Of a stretch of DNA of 64,000 nt, positions 24,680 to 33,452 are shown in pieces; the first letter of the stretch is position 1, and every line of letters starts with the position of its first letter. The position numbers and the translations under genes are program-made. The notes beneath the pieces are model-generated. The model worked only from the letters and a program-made list of their open reading frames with translations. It was not told where the DNA came from and searched no databases. The DNA lies in assembly GCA_905215055.1 (NCBI GenBank), contig CAJMOH010000006.1, positions 24,412-88,411 on the forward strand, in the 5' to 3' direction. This DNA comes from an uncultured bacterium. GTDB taxonomy: Bacteria > Bacillota > Clostridia > Oscillospirales > Acutalibacteraceae.

Positions 24680-26020
24680 TCACTTCTTCCCTCCTTGCTT
24701 TTTCACCATGCTTTTGCCCAGGCGGATGGACTGAACCAGCCGCCGTCCCGCCGGGCAGGAGAAGGCGCAGCAGCCGCACTCCATGCAGGTCATCACGTTC
24801 AGGGACTGAAGGGCCTCCACGTCCTGGCGCTCCACGGCCTGCTCCAGCTTGGTGGGCATCAGGCACATGGGACAGGCCGCCACGCACCGGCCGCAGCGAA
24901 TACAGGCGGTGGGCTGGCGCAGCAGGGCGTCCCCTTCGGCCAGGGCGAGAATGGCGTTGTTTTGCTTGAGGATGGGCAGCTCATCGCTGGTAATGGCCAC
25001 GCCCATCATGGGGCCGCCCATAATCAGCTTTTTCGGCTCCGCCTTGTAGCCGCCGCAAAAGGCCACCACGTCCTTAATGGGGGTGCCCACCGGGACAATG
25101 ACGTTTTGGGGATGGGCAATGGCAGAGCCGTCTATGGTCACCCGCTTTAAGGTTAAGGGCATGCCGGTACGCATATAGCTTGCCAAAAAGGAGATGGAGG
25201 CGATGTTCATCACCAGGCAGCCCACGTCGGCGGGCAGCTTGCCCTCCGGCACCCTTCGGCCGGTGCAGGCCTGGACCAGCACCTTTTCCGCCCCTTGGGG
25301 ATAGCGGCTTTTCAGGGGCAGCACCCGCACCTGGTCCAGCGGGTCCATTTTGGGATCGTCGGCGATCTCGGAAAGCTTTTCAATCACGTCGGGCTTGTTG
25401 TCCTCCACGGCCAGAATGACCCGCTGCACGTCCAGGATCTCCTTGACCTTGTACACGCCGTCCAGCACGTTGCGGGTGTTTTCCAGGGCCTCCCGGTGGT
25501 CGGAGGTGACATAGGGCTCGCACTCGGCCACGTTGACAAGCAAGGTGTCAATGCTCTTGCCTTCTGGTATGTTCAGTTTTACATGGGTGGGAAACCCGGC
25601 GCCGCCCAGTCCCACCATGCCGGCGGTCCGGGCCGCCGCGGTAAGCTCCTTCTTGGTGGTGATGGGGGGCGGGGGAGCAATGGCCGGGTCCTTTTCCATT
25701 TTGCCGTCGGACTCTACCACCACGGCCTGGGTAAGCTGTCCGCCGGAAATCATGACAGAGGTGATCTCCGTCACTGTGCCGGAGACAGAGGCATGTACCG
25801 GGGCGCTGACAGCGGCGCTGCTGTCGCCCACCACCGTGCCTACAAAAACGTGATCGCCCTTTTTCACAGTGGGCGCGCAAGGGGCGCCGATGTGCTGCTG
25901 CATGGGCAGAATAACCCGTTCCGGGGGCGGCATAACGGCCGTGGGGATGTCCCAGGTGTTCTTGTGATGAGGCACCGCCGCGCCGCCGTGAGTACGGAAG
26001 GGATGCTTTGGAAACTCCAT
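24680..26020 (-). CDS. rnfC: Rnf electron transport complex subunit C
   Basis: The 446-residue soluble subunit carries the N-terminal barrel-sandwich part (PFRTHGG, LPMQQHIGAPC), the Gly-rich FMN/NADH-binding region VGLGGAGFPTHVKL with AECEPY, and two [4Fe-4S] motifs (CIRCGRCVAACP, CMECGCCAFSCP). It is the NADH-reacting subunit. The ATG at 26020 is preferred because the reading frame upstream runs back into the promoter. It is the first gene of the operon. Confidence 0.96.
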   Translation of the reverse strand: MEFPKHPFRTHGGAAVPHHKNTWDIPTAVMPPPERVILPMQQHIGAPCAPTVKKGDHVFVGTVVGDSSAAVSAPVHASVSGTVTEITSVMISGGQLTQAVVVESDGKMEKDPAIAPPPPITTKKELTAAARTAGMVGLGGAGFPTHVKLNIPEGKSIDTLLVNVAECEPYVTSDHREALENTRNVLDGVYKVKEILDVQRVILAVEDNKPDVIEKLSEIADDPKMDPLDQVRVLPLKSRYPQGAEKVLVQACTGRRVPEGKLPADVGCLVMNIASISFLASYMRTGMPLTLKRVTIDGSAIAHPQNVIVPVGTPIKDVVAFCGGYKAEPKKLIMGGPMMGVAITSDELPILKQNNAILALAEGDALLRQPTACIRCGRCVAACPMCLMPTKLEQAVERQDVEALQSLNVMTCMECGCCAFSCPAGRRLVQSIRLGKSMVKKQGGKK

Positions 26021-26084
26021 AGTATGATGCCAGCCTTTCCTTTGGTTCGGGAGCCCCGCCGCTGAAGGGAGGCTTCCACGAATC

Positions 26085-26113
26085 ATTGTAGCCGAAAAGA
26101 TAGTAACTTGCAA
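26085..26113 (-). promoter_or_regulatory. Sigma-A promoter for the rnf operon
   Basis: Minus strand: -35 TTGCAA (26108-26113), 17-base spacer, -10 TACAAT (26085-26090), 65 bases before the rnfC start. Confidence 0.7.
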
Positions 26114-26179
26114 GATAAATAAAAAATTGTCAAAGAGCAAAGGGCGAAGTGGGAAATGACACTAAAAAAGGGCGGGCCG

Positions 26180-26343
26180 TCAGGAGAGAGGAGGATGGTT
26201 TATGAAATAGTCCTCCGCCTGCATTTGCGCCTCTTTCAGAGTCTGAATTGCGGGAAATACAAAGAGAGTTCTTCTAAAAGGCGTACAGCGTCCGTCACAG
26301 CGTTGAATAAGGCGATGTACATTTCTTTATAGCAGGTTTCCAC
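26180..26343 (-). pseudogene. Frame-disrupted small conserved gene (about 54 codons)
   Basis: A GTG at 26343 after AAGGAGG opens a frame reading METCYKEMYIALFNAVTDAV and continuing LLEELSLYF before a stop at 26236. The alternative frame continues with AIQTLKEAQMQAEDYFINH to a stop at 26180. Together they match the pattern of short Firmicute proteins with MYxxLFNAVTDAxxxL and a helical Ala/Gln/Glu end (recollection of family). The total length needs one extra base to be in frame, so a single-base deletion or sequencing error near 26250 is likely. Function unknown. Confidence 0.5.
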
Positions 26344-26463
26344 AGCAAAGCCTCCTTGAAAATGAAAAAATAGTGTGTGTATAACAACACTGTTTCTTCC
26401 TCAATTTTACCGCCATAATAAGACAAAAGGCAAGAAAATCCGTTCGACAAATTGAGGATCAAA

Positions 26464-26676
26464 ATGATAAAATACGATAAGCTGTGGCAAACGATCAAGG
26501 CCAGGGGGCTTTCGGAATACAAGCTGTACACCTATTACAACGTGAACCGTTCTCTGCTGAACAGGCTCCGCCACAACAAAAATGTAGAGGTTAACACCAT
26601 CGACCGGCTGTGCAATATCCTGGGGTGCAAGGTAGAAGATATTATGGAGCACGTTCCAGACGACAACAAGTTTTGA
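26464..26676 (+). CDS. Small XRE/Cro-type HTH transcriptional regulator
   Basis: The 70-residue protein is a single helix-turn-helix domain: YDKLWQTIKARGLSEYKLYT then VNRSLLNRLRHNKNVEVNTIDRLCNILGCKVEDIMEH, the compact Cro/CI type without a C-terminal sensor. The ATG at 26464 is six bases after GAGG; an in-frame TTG at 26452 overlaps that site. It is divergent from the disrupted small gene and followed by a terminator. Local base composition is more AT-rich than the neighbours, which may indicate acquisition. Confidence 0.87.
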   Translation: MIKYDKLWQTIKARGLSEYKLYTYYNVNRSLLNRLRHNKNVEVNTIDRLCNILGCKVEDIMEHVPDDNKF

Positions 26677-26706
26677 AAAAACCGGAGTATGAAACTCCGG
26701 TTTTTG
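26676..26706. terminator. Bidirectional terminator
   Basis: Stem ACCGGAG / CTCCGGT (26681-26687 with 26695-26701), flanked by AAAAAA and TTTTT, between the XRE gene and the convergent MATE gene. Confidence 0.9.
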
Positions 26707-26713
26707 TTTTGCT

Positions 26714-28111
26714 TTATGCTTTTGAGGAGGCCACGCCAGCCCGCTTTTCCTTTTCCTTCCGCACCATTTCCCGCCAGATGGTCAGCAGCATGGTGATGTA
26801 GCAGGCGCCGCCGCCGATAAAGTTGGAGATGGGCTCCGCCAGAAACACGCCGGTGACCCCCAGCCCAAACAGGTGGGGGAGAAGCAGCGTCAGAGGCGCC
26901 ACAATGACCACCTTGCGGAACAGGGAGAAGAACACGGCCTGCTTGGACCTGCCCAGAGCCACCGCCGCGCTTTGGCCCGCCATTTGCAGGCTCATCATGA
27001 AGAAGCCGAAGAAGTAGATGTGCATGGAAGGCACCGCGGCCTCCACCATGTCCGCCTCGCTGCTGAACAGGCCGATGAAGAACCGGGGGAACAGAAACAG
27101 CAGCAGCCACACCGCCGTGGTGTAAATTACGCAGACAATGGTGGTGAACAGAATGCCTTGCCGCACCCGCCGGTACTCCTGAGCGCCGTAGTTAAAGCCC
27201 ACCACGGGCTGGCCCGCGTTGGTCACACCGTTGATGGGGGTGGAGACCACCTCCCGCACGGAGTTGATAATGGTCATCACTCCCACATACAGGTCGCCGC
27301 CAAAGGCTTGCAGGGTGGAGTTGCAGGCCACCTGCACAATGGAGTTGGTAATGGCCATGACAAAGCTGGAAAAGCCCAGGGAGAGAATCTGCCACACCAG
27401 CTGCAGGCGCAGCTTTAAGCAGGGCCACTCCAGGCGGATTAAGGCCTTTTTCCCCCGCAGGAAGGAAAAGGCCCACAGCGCCGACAAAAACTGGGAGATG
27501 ATGGTGGCCAGGGCCGCACCCTGCACCCCCATGTCAAAGACAAAGATGAAAAGGGGGTCCAGGACAATGTTGGTCACGGCGCCGATGAGCACGGTCATCA
27601 TTCCCTTGCGGCCAAAGCCCTGGGCGTTGATAAACTGGTTCATCCCCAGGCTGACCATGACAAACACGCTGCCCAGCAGATAGATGGTGATGTAGCCGTC
27701 GGCATAGGGATAGGTAGCGTCGCTGGCGCCAAAGGCGTACAGCAGGGGCCGTTTGATGAGAAGGATCACCACCGTCAGCACCGCCCCGGTCCCCACCAGC
27801 AGGGCGAAGGTGTTGCCCAAAATCTCCCGAGCCTTTTCCAGATTTCCCCGGCCCCGCTCGATGGAAAACAGCGGGGAGCCGCCCATGCCAAACAGATTGG
27901 CAAAGGCGGTGACAATGGAGATGATGGGGAAGGTCAGCCCCAGGCCTGTCAGAGCGTTGCCGGCGGCGTCGGGCAGGCGGCCGATGTACATGCGGTCCAC
28001 CACGCTGTACAGCACGTTGATCAGCTGGGCCACGGTCATGGGCAGGGCCAGCCGCAAAATGTTGCCGGCCACGCTGCCCTTGGAAAAGTCGTTTGTCTGG
28101 GTGGTTGCCAT
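26714..28111 (-). CDS. MATE family efflux transporter (third of three)
   Basis: The 465-residue polytopic protein has MATE features in both halves: LALPMTVAQLINVLYSVVDR in helix 1, FGMGGSPLFSIERGRGN, GASDATYPYADGYI and NAGQPVVGFNYGA. It is closer to the second MATE protein than to the first (shared RMYIG and GASDATYP segments). The start at 28111 (MATTQTND) is chosen because residues upstream lack family similarity, though its ribosome-binding site is weak. Substrate unknown. Confidence 0.88.
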   Translation of the reverse strand: MATTQTNDFSKGSVAGNILRLALPMTVAQLINVLYSVVDRMYIGRLPDAAGNALTGLGLTFPIISIVTAFANLFGMGGSPLFSIERGRGNLEKAREILGNTFALLVGTGAVLTVVILLIKRPLLYAFGASDATYPYADGYITIYLLGSVFVMVSLGMNQFINAQGFGRKGMMTVLIGAVTNIVLDPLFIFVFDMGVQGAALATIISQFLSALWAFSFLRGKKALIRLEWPCLKLRLQLVWQILSLGFSSFVMAITNSIVQVACNSTLQAFGGDLYVGVMTIINSVREVVSTPINGVTNAGQPVVGFNYGAQEYRRVRQGILFTTIVCVIYTTAVWLLLFLFPRFFIGLFSSEADMVEAAVPSMHIYFFGFFMMSLQMAGQSAAVALGRSKQAVFFSLFRKVVIVAPLTLLLPHLFGLGVTGVFLAEPISNFIGGGACYITMLLTIWREMVRKEKEKRAGVASSKA

Positions 28112-28160
28112 GTGAGGGGTCCCGGTCCTTTCTGTGTGAAGATTGGTTGCCTGTTCAACT

Positions 28161-28189
28161 ATTTTACAGGAAACCGGTAAAAGTTGCAA
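28161..28189 (-). promoter_or_regulatory. Sigma-A promoter for the third MATE gene
   Basis: Minus strand: -35 TTGCAA (28184-28189), 17-base spacer, -10 TAAAAT (28161-28166). Confidence 0.65.
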
Positions 28190-28340
28190 GCGGCTGTCAG
28201 AAAGCCTCTGGGAGAAACAGTCTCTCTCAAAATTCTCCCAGGCGGGGCGCGCCCTTTTGTGAAGAATCCACCAAGCGGGAAAATCTGGCAAAAAACCAGA
28301 CTTCAAGCCAAATTCAGGGCTTTTCAAAAGGAGGGTTTGG

Positions 28341-28349
28341 TGCTATAAT
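28341..28349 (+). promoter_or_regulatory. Extended -10 promoter element upstream of bipA
   Basis: TGCTATAAT (extended -10, hexamer 28344-28349) with only a weak TTTTCA at the -35 position. It would give a leader of about 200 bases before bipA. Confidence 0.5.
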
Positions 28350-28437
28350 AAATCGGTTAATGCGAAGCGCGTGACCCCACAGGACAAGTGGCGGAATGGT
28401 TCGCAAAGCTCGCTCGCAGCTGCGAAAAAACAAGGAA

Positions 28438-28540
28438 GCGGCCGCGATTGACATTGGACGAAAAAACGCGGCCGCCGAATGTCCGGCCCTCACCCAGCCC
28501 GGGCGCCCCGCGGCTTGGGTTCAGCGTCACGCTGAAGAAA
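28438..28540. repeat. Inverted repeat and repeat-family fragment in the bipA leader
   Basis: A 9-bp palindromic stem GCGGCCGCG / CGCGGCCGC (28438-28446 with 28467-28475) is followed by CCCCGCGGCTTGGGTTCAGC and GTCACGCTGA (28506-28535), a fragment of the 20.6-21.0 kb repeat. The bipA ribosome-binding site follows directly. With the two promoter elements this accounts for the 28112-28555 gap; no gene was seen. Confidence 0.65.
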
Positions 28541-28555
28541 GGAACGATGGGAATC

Positions 28556-30382
28556 ATGGCAAAGAGAGAAGATTTGCGGAATGTGGCGATTATCGCCCAT
28601 GTGGACCACGGCAAGACCACCCTGGTGGACCAGCTGCTGCGGCAGAGCGGCGTGTTCCGCCAGAACGAGGCCGTGGCCGAGCGGGTGATGGATTCCGGCG
28701 ACTTGGAGCGGGAACGGGGCATCACCATCCTGTCCAAGAATACCGCCGTCAAATATGGCGACATCAAGATCAACATTGTGGACACCCCCGGCCACGCGGA
28801 CTTTGGCGGCGAGGTGGAGCGGGTGCTTCAAATGGTGGACGGCGTGCTGCTGCTGGTGGACGCCTTTGAGGGCTGCATGCCCCAGACCCGCTTTGTGCTG
28901 AAAAAGGCTCTGGCCCTGGGCAAAAAGCCCTTGGTGGTGCTGAATAAAATCGACCGGCCCGGCGCCCGCCCCGCGGAAGTGGTGGACGAGGTGCTGGACC
29001 TGTTCATCGAGCTGGGGGCCAACGACGACCAGCTGGAGTTCCCGGTGTGCTACGCCTCCGCCAAGGACGGCTACGCCACCCTGGACCCCAGCACTCCCGG
29101 CACGGACATGACGCCCCTGTTTGAGATGATTGTGAACCAGGTTCCCTGCCCCGAAGGGGATCTGGAGGGGCCCACCCAGGTGCTGTTCTCCAATATCGAC
29201 TACGACGACTATGTGGGGCGCATCGGCATCGGCCGGGTGGAGCGGGGCTCCATTCAGGTGGGGCAGACCGTCACCATCTGCGGCGGCGGCGAGGACCACC
29301 ACCAGAACGCCAAGATCACAAAGCTCTATCAGTTTGAGGGCTTGAAGCGGGTGGAGCACCAGTCCGCCAGCCTGGGGGACATTATCGCCGTGTCCGGCAT
29401 TGCCGACTTGAACATCGGCCAGACCGCCTGCGCCACCGACTGCGTGGAGCCTCTGCCCTTTGTGAAGATCGACGAGCCCACAGTTTCCATGAACTTTATG
29501 GTGAACAACTCCCCCTTTGCCGGGCGGGAGGGCAAATATGTCACCTCCCGGAACCTGCGGGACCGGCTCTTTAAAGAGGTGGAGACCAACGTGGCCATGC
29601 GGGTGGAGGAGACGGACTCCACCGACACCTATAAAGTTTCCGGCCGGGGCGAGCTGCACCTTAGCATCCTCATCGAGCAGATGCGCCGCCAGGGGTATGA
29701 ATTTCAGGTAAGCCGCCCCACGGTGATCTACAAGACCGGCAAGGACGGCAAGCTTTTGGAGCCGATGGAGCTTTTGATGATTGAGGTGCCGGACAGCTAT
29801 GTGGGCGCCGTGATGGAGAAGATCGGCTCCCGAAAGGCGGAGCTGCTCAACATGGGTTCCCGGGAGAGCGGCACCACCCACATGGAGTTTAAGATCCCCG
29901 CCCGGGGCCTGATGGGCTACCGGTCGGAGTTTTTGACAGACACCAACGGCAACGGCATTATGAACCATGTGTTTGACTCTTACGAGCCCTACAAGGGGGA
30001 CATCCAGCAGCGGACCCAAGGCTCCATCATCGCCCACGAAACCGGGGAATCCACCGCCTACGGCCTGTTCTACGCCCAGGAGCGGGGACGGCTGTTCATC
30101 GGCCCCGGCGTGGAGGTGTACGAGGGCATGATTGTGGGGGCCAACCCCAAGACGGAGGACATCACCGTAAATGTGTGCAAGAAGAAGCACGCCACCAACA
30201 CCCGTGCCTCCGGCTCGGACGACGCTCTGAAGCTGGTGCCTCACTCCCAGCTGAGCCTGGAGCAATGCCTGGAATTCATCGCCGAGGACGAGCTGGTGGA
30301 GGTGACTCCCAAGAGCATCCGCATGCGCAAGGCCATCCTCTCCAAAGAGCTGCGCATGAAGCAGGCCAGCAAAAAGAAATAG
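28556..30382 (+). CDS. bipA: Ribosome-associated translational GTPase BipA/TypA
   Basis: The 608-residue protein has the full translational-GTPase layout: G1 AHVDHGKTT, effector GDLERERGITI, G3 DTPGHADFGGEVERV, G4 NKIDRPGARP, then domain II, an EF-G-like domain III with SGRGELHLSILIEQMRR, and the BipA-specific C-terminal domain (VCKKKHATNTRASGSDDALKL). It assists 50S assembly and stress adaptation. I favour the ATG at 28556 (MAKREDLRN, the usual family start) over one nine bases earlier that is too close to GAAAGGA. A repeat block begins directly after the stop codon. Confidence 0.96.
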   Translation: MAKREDLRNVAIIAHVDHGKTTLVDQLLRQSGVFRQNEAVAERVMDSGDLERERGITILSKNTAVKYGDIKINIVDTPGHADFGGEVERVLQMVDGVLLLVDAFEGCMPQTRFVLKKALALGKKPLVVLNKIDRPGARPAEVVDEVLDLFIELGANDDQLEFPVCYASAKDGYATLDPSTPGTDMTPLFEMIVNQVPCPEGDLEGPTQVLFSNIDYDDYVGRIGIGRVERGSIQVGQTVTICGGGEDHHQNAKITKLYQFEGLKRVEHQSASLGDIIAVSGIADLNIGQTACATDCVEPLPFVKIDEPTVSMNFMVNNSPFAGREGKYVTSRNLRDRLFKEVETNVAMRVEETDSTDTYKVSGRGELHLSILIEQMRRQGYEFQVSRPTVIYKTGKDGKLLEPMELLMIEVPDSYVGAVMEKIGSRKAELLNMGSRESGTTHMEFKIPARGLMGYRSEFLTDTNGNGIMNHVFDSYEPYKGDIQQRTQGSIIAHETGESTAYGLFYAQERGRLFIGPGVEVYEGMIVGANPKTEDITVNVCKKKHATNTRASGSDDALKLVPHSQLSLEQCLEFIAEDELVEVTPKSIRMRKAILSKELRMKQASKKK

Positions 30383-30806
30383 TCCGTGCTCGGACGGAGC
30401 AAGTCGCGGGACGCGCGCACTGGCGCGCGGGCAGTAATCGAGACGTCAGATCGCGTGCGCGGGAGGGGCCGTTTGCTGCGGGAAAGAAGCCGGAAAGGTC
30501 CCAGCGAAGCCAACGGCGCGGACGCGCTTTCGCCTCTCGATGAGGCGCGGCGTTTCGCCGCCGGTCTCGCCTGCCGGCTCGGTCGGTCCTGAACGGTCCC
30601 CACTGGGGACCAGGACCCCAGGGCGCGAATTGCCCCGTGCGGTCACGCACCGCCGCAGGGTTGCAGGCGTGAAAAGCAGGTTTGCGCACTGTACCCAGGC
30701 GTTTCCTGCCGCGCACGCGAGGCATCGTCCTGATTAATGCCCGGGCGCTTTCAGCGCCCGTCCCGCGAAGAAAAGTTCTTTGCCAAGCTTTCTTACAAGA
30801 AAGCGG
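30383..30806. repeat. Composite inverted repeat block between bipA and the exonuclease fusion
   Basis: The block starts TCCGTGCTCGGACGGAGC, as at 16.8 kb. It contains a minus-oriented copy of the CCCGCGCACGCGA hairpin module (30400-30475) and a minus-oriented GGCGGCGAAACGCCGCGCC unit (30500-30590). A plus-oriented copy of the hairpin module follows (30708-30768), then the AAGTTCTTTGCCAAGCTTTC / CAAGAAAGC hairpin (30772-30806). No gene was found in this gap. Confidence 0.82.
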
Positions 30807-30824
30807 CGGAAAGGAGGCCACTGG

Positions 30825-32519
30825 TTGGATATTGTCATTTTAGATTTGGAGTGGAACGGCACTTACAGCCGGCGGCTGAAGGGCTATATCAACGAAATCA
30901 TCGAGTTTGGCGCCGTGAAGTGCGGCCCGGACCTTTCGGAGAAGGGAACCTTCTCCTGCTTTGTCAAGCCCCAGGTGGGAAAGCATATCAGCTCTACCAT
31001 CCAGAATTTGACCAGCATCACCGATGAGAACCTGACCAGCGGCATGACCTTTATGCAGGCGGTCAGCCGGTTTAAGCGCTGGGCCGGGGACTGCGTCATC
31101 ATGACCTGGGGCACCTCGGACATTTTAACGCTGGTGGAAAACTGCCGCTATTTCAGCGGCGACGAACGGGTGCCCTTTCTCTCCCGCTACTGCGACCTGC
31201 AGGTGTTTTCCCAGGACCGGCTGGGCCTGGGCCGCAGGGAGCAGGTGGGCCTTTCCCGGGCGGCGGAGCTTTTGGGGCTGGACGTGTCCGGCATGGACCA
31301 CCACCGGGCCTTGGATGACAGCCGCATGACCCTGGCGGTTCTCCGCAAGGTGTACGACCCCAAGGCCATCGCCCCCTATATCGACAGCTGCACCCCGGAG
31401 TTTTACCGGCGGATCACCTTTAAGACCACCTATATCTGCGACCTTCACAGCCCCCTGGTGGAGAAAAGCCATCTGCGGTTTCCCTGCCCCAGATGCGGGG
31501 AGGAAAGCCGCCGGCTCACCAAGTGGAATCTGAAAAACAAGAGCTTTCGGGCGGACTTTCGCTGCACCCGGTGCGGACATCTTTTCGGCGGAAGGCTCAC
31601 CATCAAACAGAAATACGAGGGATTGACCGTGAACAAGAAAACCTTTCCCCTGCCCGACATTGAAACGCCCCGTCAGGCCGTCCCCGGCCCGGTGGGAAAC
31701 ATGGAGCTGGAACTGTCCCAGGGCGTGGGGCTGCTGCGTTTTTCCGCCTGGAAGGGGCTGGACCTTGTCAACCACGCTTTTACCACCCGCATCGGCGGGG
31801 TCAGCCAGGGAGAATTTGCCGCCATGAACCTGGGCTTTGGCCGGGGTGACTCGGAGGAGAATGTGGCGGAAAACTACCGGCTGTTCTGCGCCGCCGCCGG
31901 CTTCGAGGCGGAATCCCTGGTCTGCGGCGCCCAGGACCACCACACCGCCATCCGGCGGGTGGGAGAGGCCCAGCGGGGAACCGGCATCTGGAAGCCCAAG
32001 GACATGGAGTCCATCGACGGGCTGTGTACCGACGATCCCCGGGTCACCCTGGTGATTTACTGCGCCGACTGCGTGCCTCTGTACTTTGTGGACCCGGTTC
32101 ACAGAGCCGTGGGCCTGGCCCACGCGGGCTGGCGGGGTACCGCCGCCGGCATGGCCAAGGCAATGGTGGAGCGCATGGCTCTGGAATTTTCCACCCAGCC
32201 CCAGGAGCTGCTGGTGGCCATCGGCCCTTCCATCGGCAAGGACTGCTTTGAGGTGGATGAGCCGGTAGCCGCGGAGTTTTCCAGGCTGCCCCATTGGGAG
32301 AAGTTTGTCACAGGCCCCCAGCGGGAGAAATACCATGTGGACCTGTGGGAGTGCAACCGGCAGTTTTTGCTGGACGCCGGGGTTCGGCCGGAAAACATCA
32401 CCCTAGGGAATGTGTGTACCATGTGCGAAAGCGACCTGGTCTTTTCCCACCGGAAAACCAGGGGGCAGCGGGGCAGCAACTGCGCCATGCTGGCCCTGAA
32501 AGACGGGGAGCGGCCGTGA
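30825..32519 (+). CDS. Fusion of DEDDh 3'-5' exonuclease, zinc ribbon and PgeF (YfiH) domain
   Basis: One uninterrupted 564-residue frame joins two proteins. Residues 1-185 are a DEDDh exonuclease: DLEW at 7-10, a second Asp in TWGTSDI near 99, and HHRALDD at 159-165. Residues 221-250 hold CPRC and CTRC, probably a zinc ribbon. From about residue 303 is a full YfiH/PgeF domain (NHAFTTRIGGVSQG, CGAQDHH, YCADCVPLYF, AHAGWRGTAAG), a purine nucleoside phosphorylase/peptidoglycan-editing fold. The start is TTG at 30825, seven bases after GGAAAGGAGG. It overlaps the next gene at GTGA. Confidence 0.85.
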   Translation: MDIVILDLEWNGTYSRRLKGYINEIIEFGAVKCGPDLSEKGTFSCFVKPQVGKHISSTIQNLTSITDENLTSGMTFMQAVSRFKRWAGDCVIMTWGTSDILTLVENCRYFSGDERVPFLSRYCDLQVFSQDRLGLGRREQVGLSRAAELLGLDVSGMDHHRALDDSRMTLAVLRKVYDPKAIAPYIDSCTPEFYRRITFKTTYICDLHSPLVEKSHLRFPCPRCGEESRRLTKWNLKNKSFRADFRCTRCGHLFGGRLTIKQKYEGLTVNKKTFPLPDIETPRQAVPGPVGNMELELSQGVGLLRFSAWKGLDLVNHAFTTRIGGVSQGEFAAMNLGFGRGDSEENVAENYRLFCAAAGFEAESLVCGAQDHHTAIRRVGEAQRGTGIWKPKDMESIDGLCTDDPRVTLVIYCADCVPLYFVDPVHRAVGLAHAGWRGTAAGMAKAMVERMALEFSTQPQELLVAIGPSIGKDCFEVDEPVAAEFSRLPHWEKFVTGPQREKYHVDLWECNRQFLLDAGVRPENITLGNVCTMCESDLVFSHRKTRGQRGSNCAMLALKDGERP

Positions 32520-33403
32520 TCGCCGCCTGCCGCCTTTGTCCGAGAAAATGCGGCGTTTCCCGGGGAGAGACGGGAGAGGGCCTGTGCCGCAGCGGGGAGA
32601 CCATGCGGATCGCCAGGGCCGCTCTCCATCTTTGGGAGGAGCCGCCCATCAGCGGGAAAAACGGCTCTGGCACGGTGTTTTTCACTGGCTGCACTCTGGG
32701 CTGCGTGTTCTGCCAAAACGGGGAGATCAGCCGCGGCCCCTTTCCGGGACAAAGGGTTACGCCCCAGGAACTGTCCCGCGTTTTTTTTCAGCTGATCGCC
32801 CAGGGCGCCCACAACATCAATTTGGTAACGCCCACCCACTTTGTCCCCCAGATCCGGCAGGCCCTGCTTCTCCGGCGGCTGCCGGTGCCGGTGGTGTACA
32901 ATACTTCCGGCTACGAGCGGGTGGAGACCCTGCGCGCGCTGGAAGGGCTGGTGGACATTTACCTGCCCGACTATAAGTACGACAGCCCTGACCTGGCCCG
33001 AAAGCTTTCCCGGGCGGAGGACTATCCCCAAACCGCCCGGGCCGCCATTGCCGAGATGGTCCGGCAGGTGGGCGCCCCTGTGTACGGGGAGGACGGCCTG
33101 CTGAAGCGGGGCGTTTTCATCCGCCACCTGATTCTGCCCGGCCACACCAGAAATTCCATTGCCTGCCTGGAACGGATCAAGAGGGAGTTCCCCGGCATTC
33201 CCGTGAGCTTGATGGCCCAGTACACCCCCTGCGGGGACCTGTCCGCCTTTCCCGAGCTGCAAAGGCCCATCACCCGCCGGGAGCAGGAAAAGGTGGAGAA
33301 TGCCTTGTTCGCCCTGGATCTGGAGGGCTTTACCCAGGAGCGCAAATCCCGGGGGACGGCGTATATTCCCCATTGGGACAGAAGAGACAACACGCCGCTG
33401 TAA
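32516..33403 (+). CDS. Radical SAM protein, pyruvate formate-lyase activase-like (PflX type)
   Basis: The 295-residue protein has an N-terminal Cys cluster (CRLCPRKCGVSRGE, then GLC) and the radical SAM motif CTLGCVFCQN (CX3CX2C). NINLVTPTHF, VYNTSGYE and DIYLPDYKY follow, all as in PflX-like putative glycyl-radical activases. It reductively cleaves SAM; the target is unknown and no glycyl-radical enzyme is nearby. The start is GTG at 32516, overlapping the preceding stop, so it is probably translated with the fusion gene. Confidence 0.86.
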   Translation: MIAACRLCPRKCGVSRGETGEGLCRSGETMRIARAALHLWEEPPISGKNGSGTVFFTGCTLGCVFCQNGEISRGPFPGQRVTPQELSRVFFQLIAQGAHNINLVTPTHFVPQIRQALLLRRLPVPVVYNTSGYERVETLRALEGLVDIYLPDYKYDSPDLARKLSRAEDYPQTARAAIAEMVRQVGAPVYGEDGLLKRGVFIRHLILPGHTRNSIACLERIKREFPGIPVSLMAQYTPCGDLSAFPELQRPITRREQEKVENALFALDLEGFTQERKSRGTAYIPHWDRRDNTPL

Positions 33404-33452
33404 TGCCAGGAGAGCGGCTGTTTTATAGATTTGCCTATTAAGGAGGATAACC

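Noticed and set aside
28376..28435. tRNA-like start (AAGTGGCGGAATGGTTCGCA) resembling a tRNA-Leu or tRNA-Ser 5' half
   Set aside because: No anticodon arm, T-loop or matching 3' acceptor strand follows; the downstream sequence forms other hairpins.
28490..30265. 591-codon minus-strand frame opposite bipA
   Set aside because: Composition is artefactual (His, Gly, Leu, Val) and bipA on the plus strand is unambiguous.
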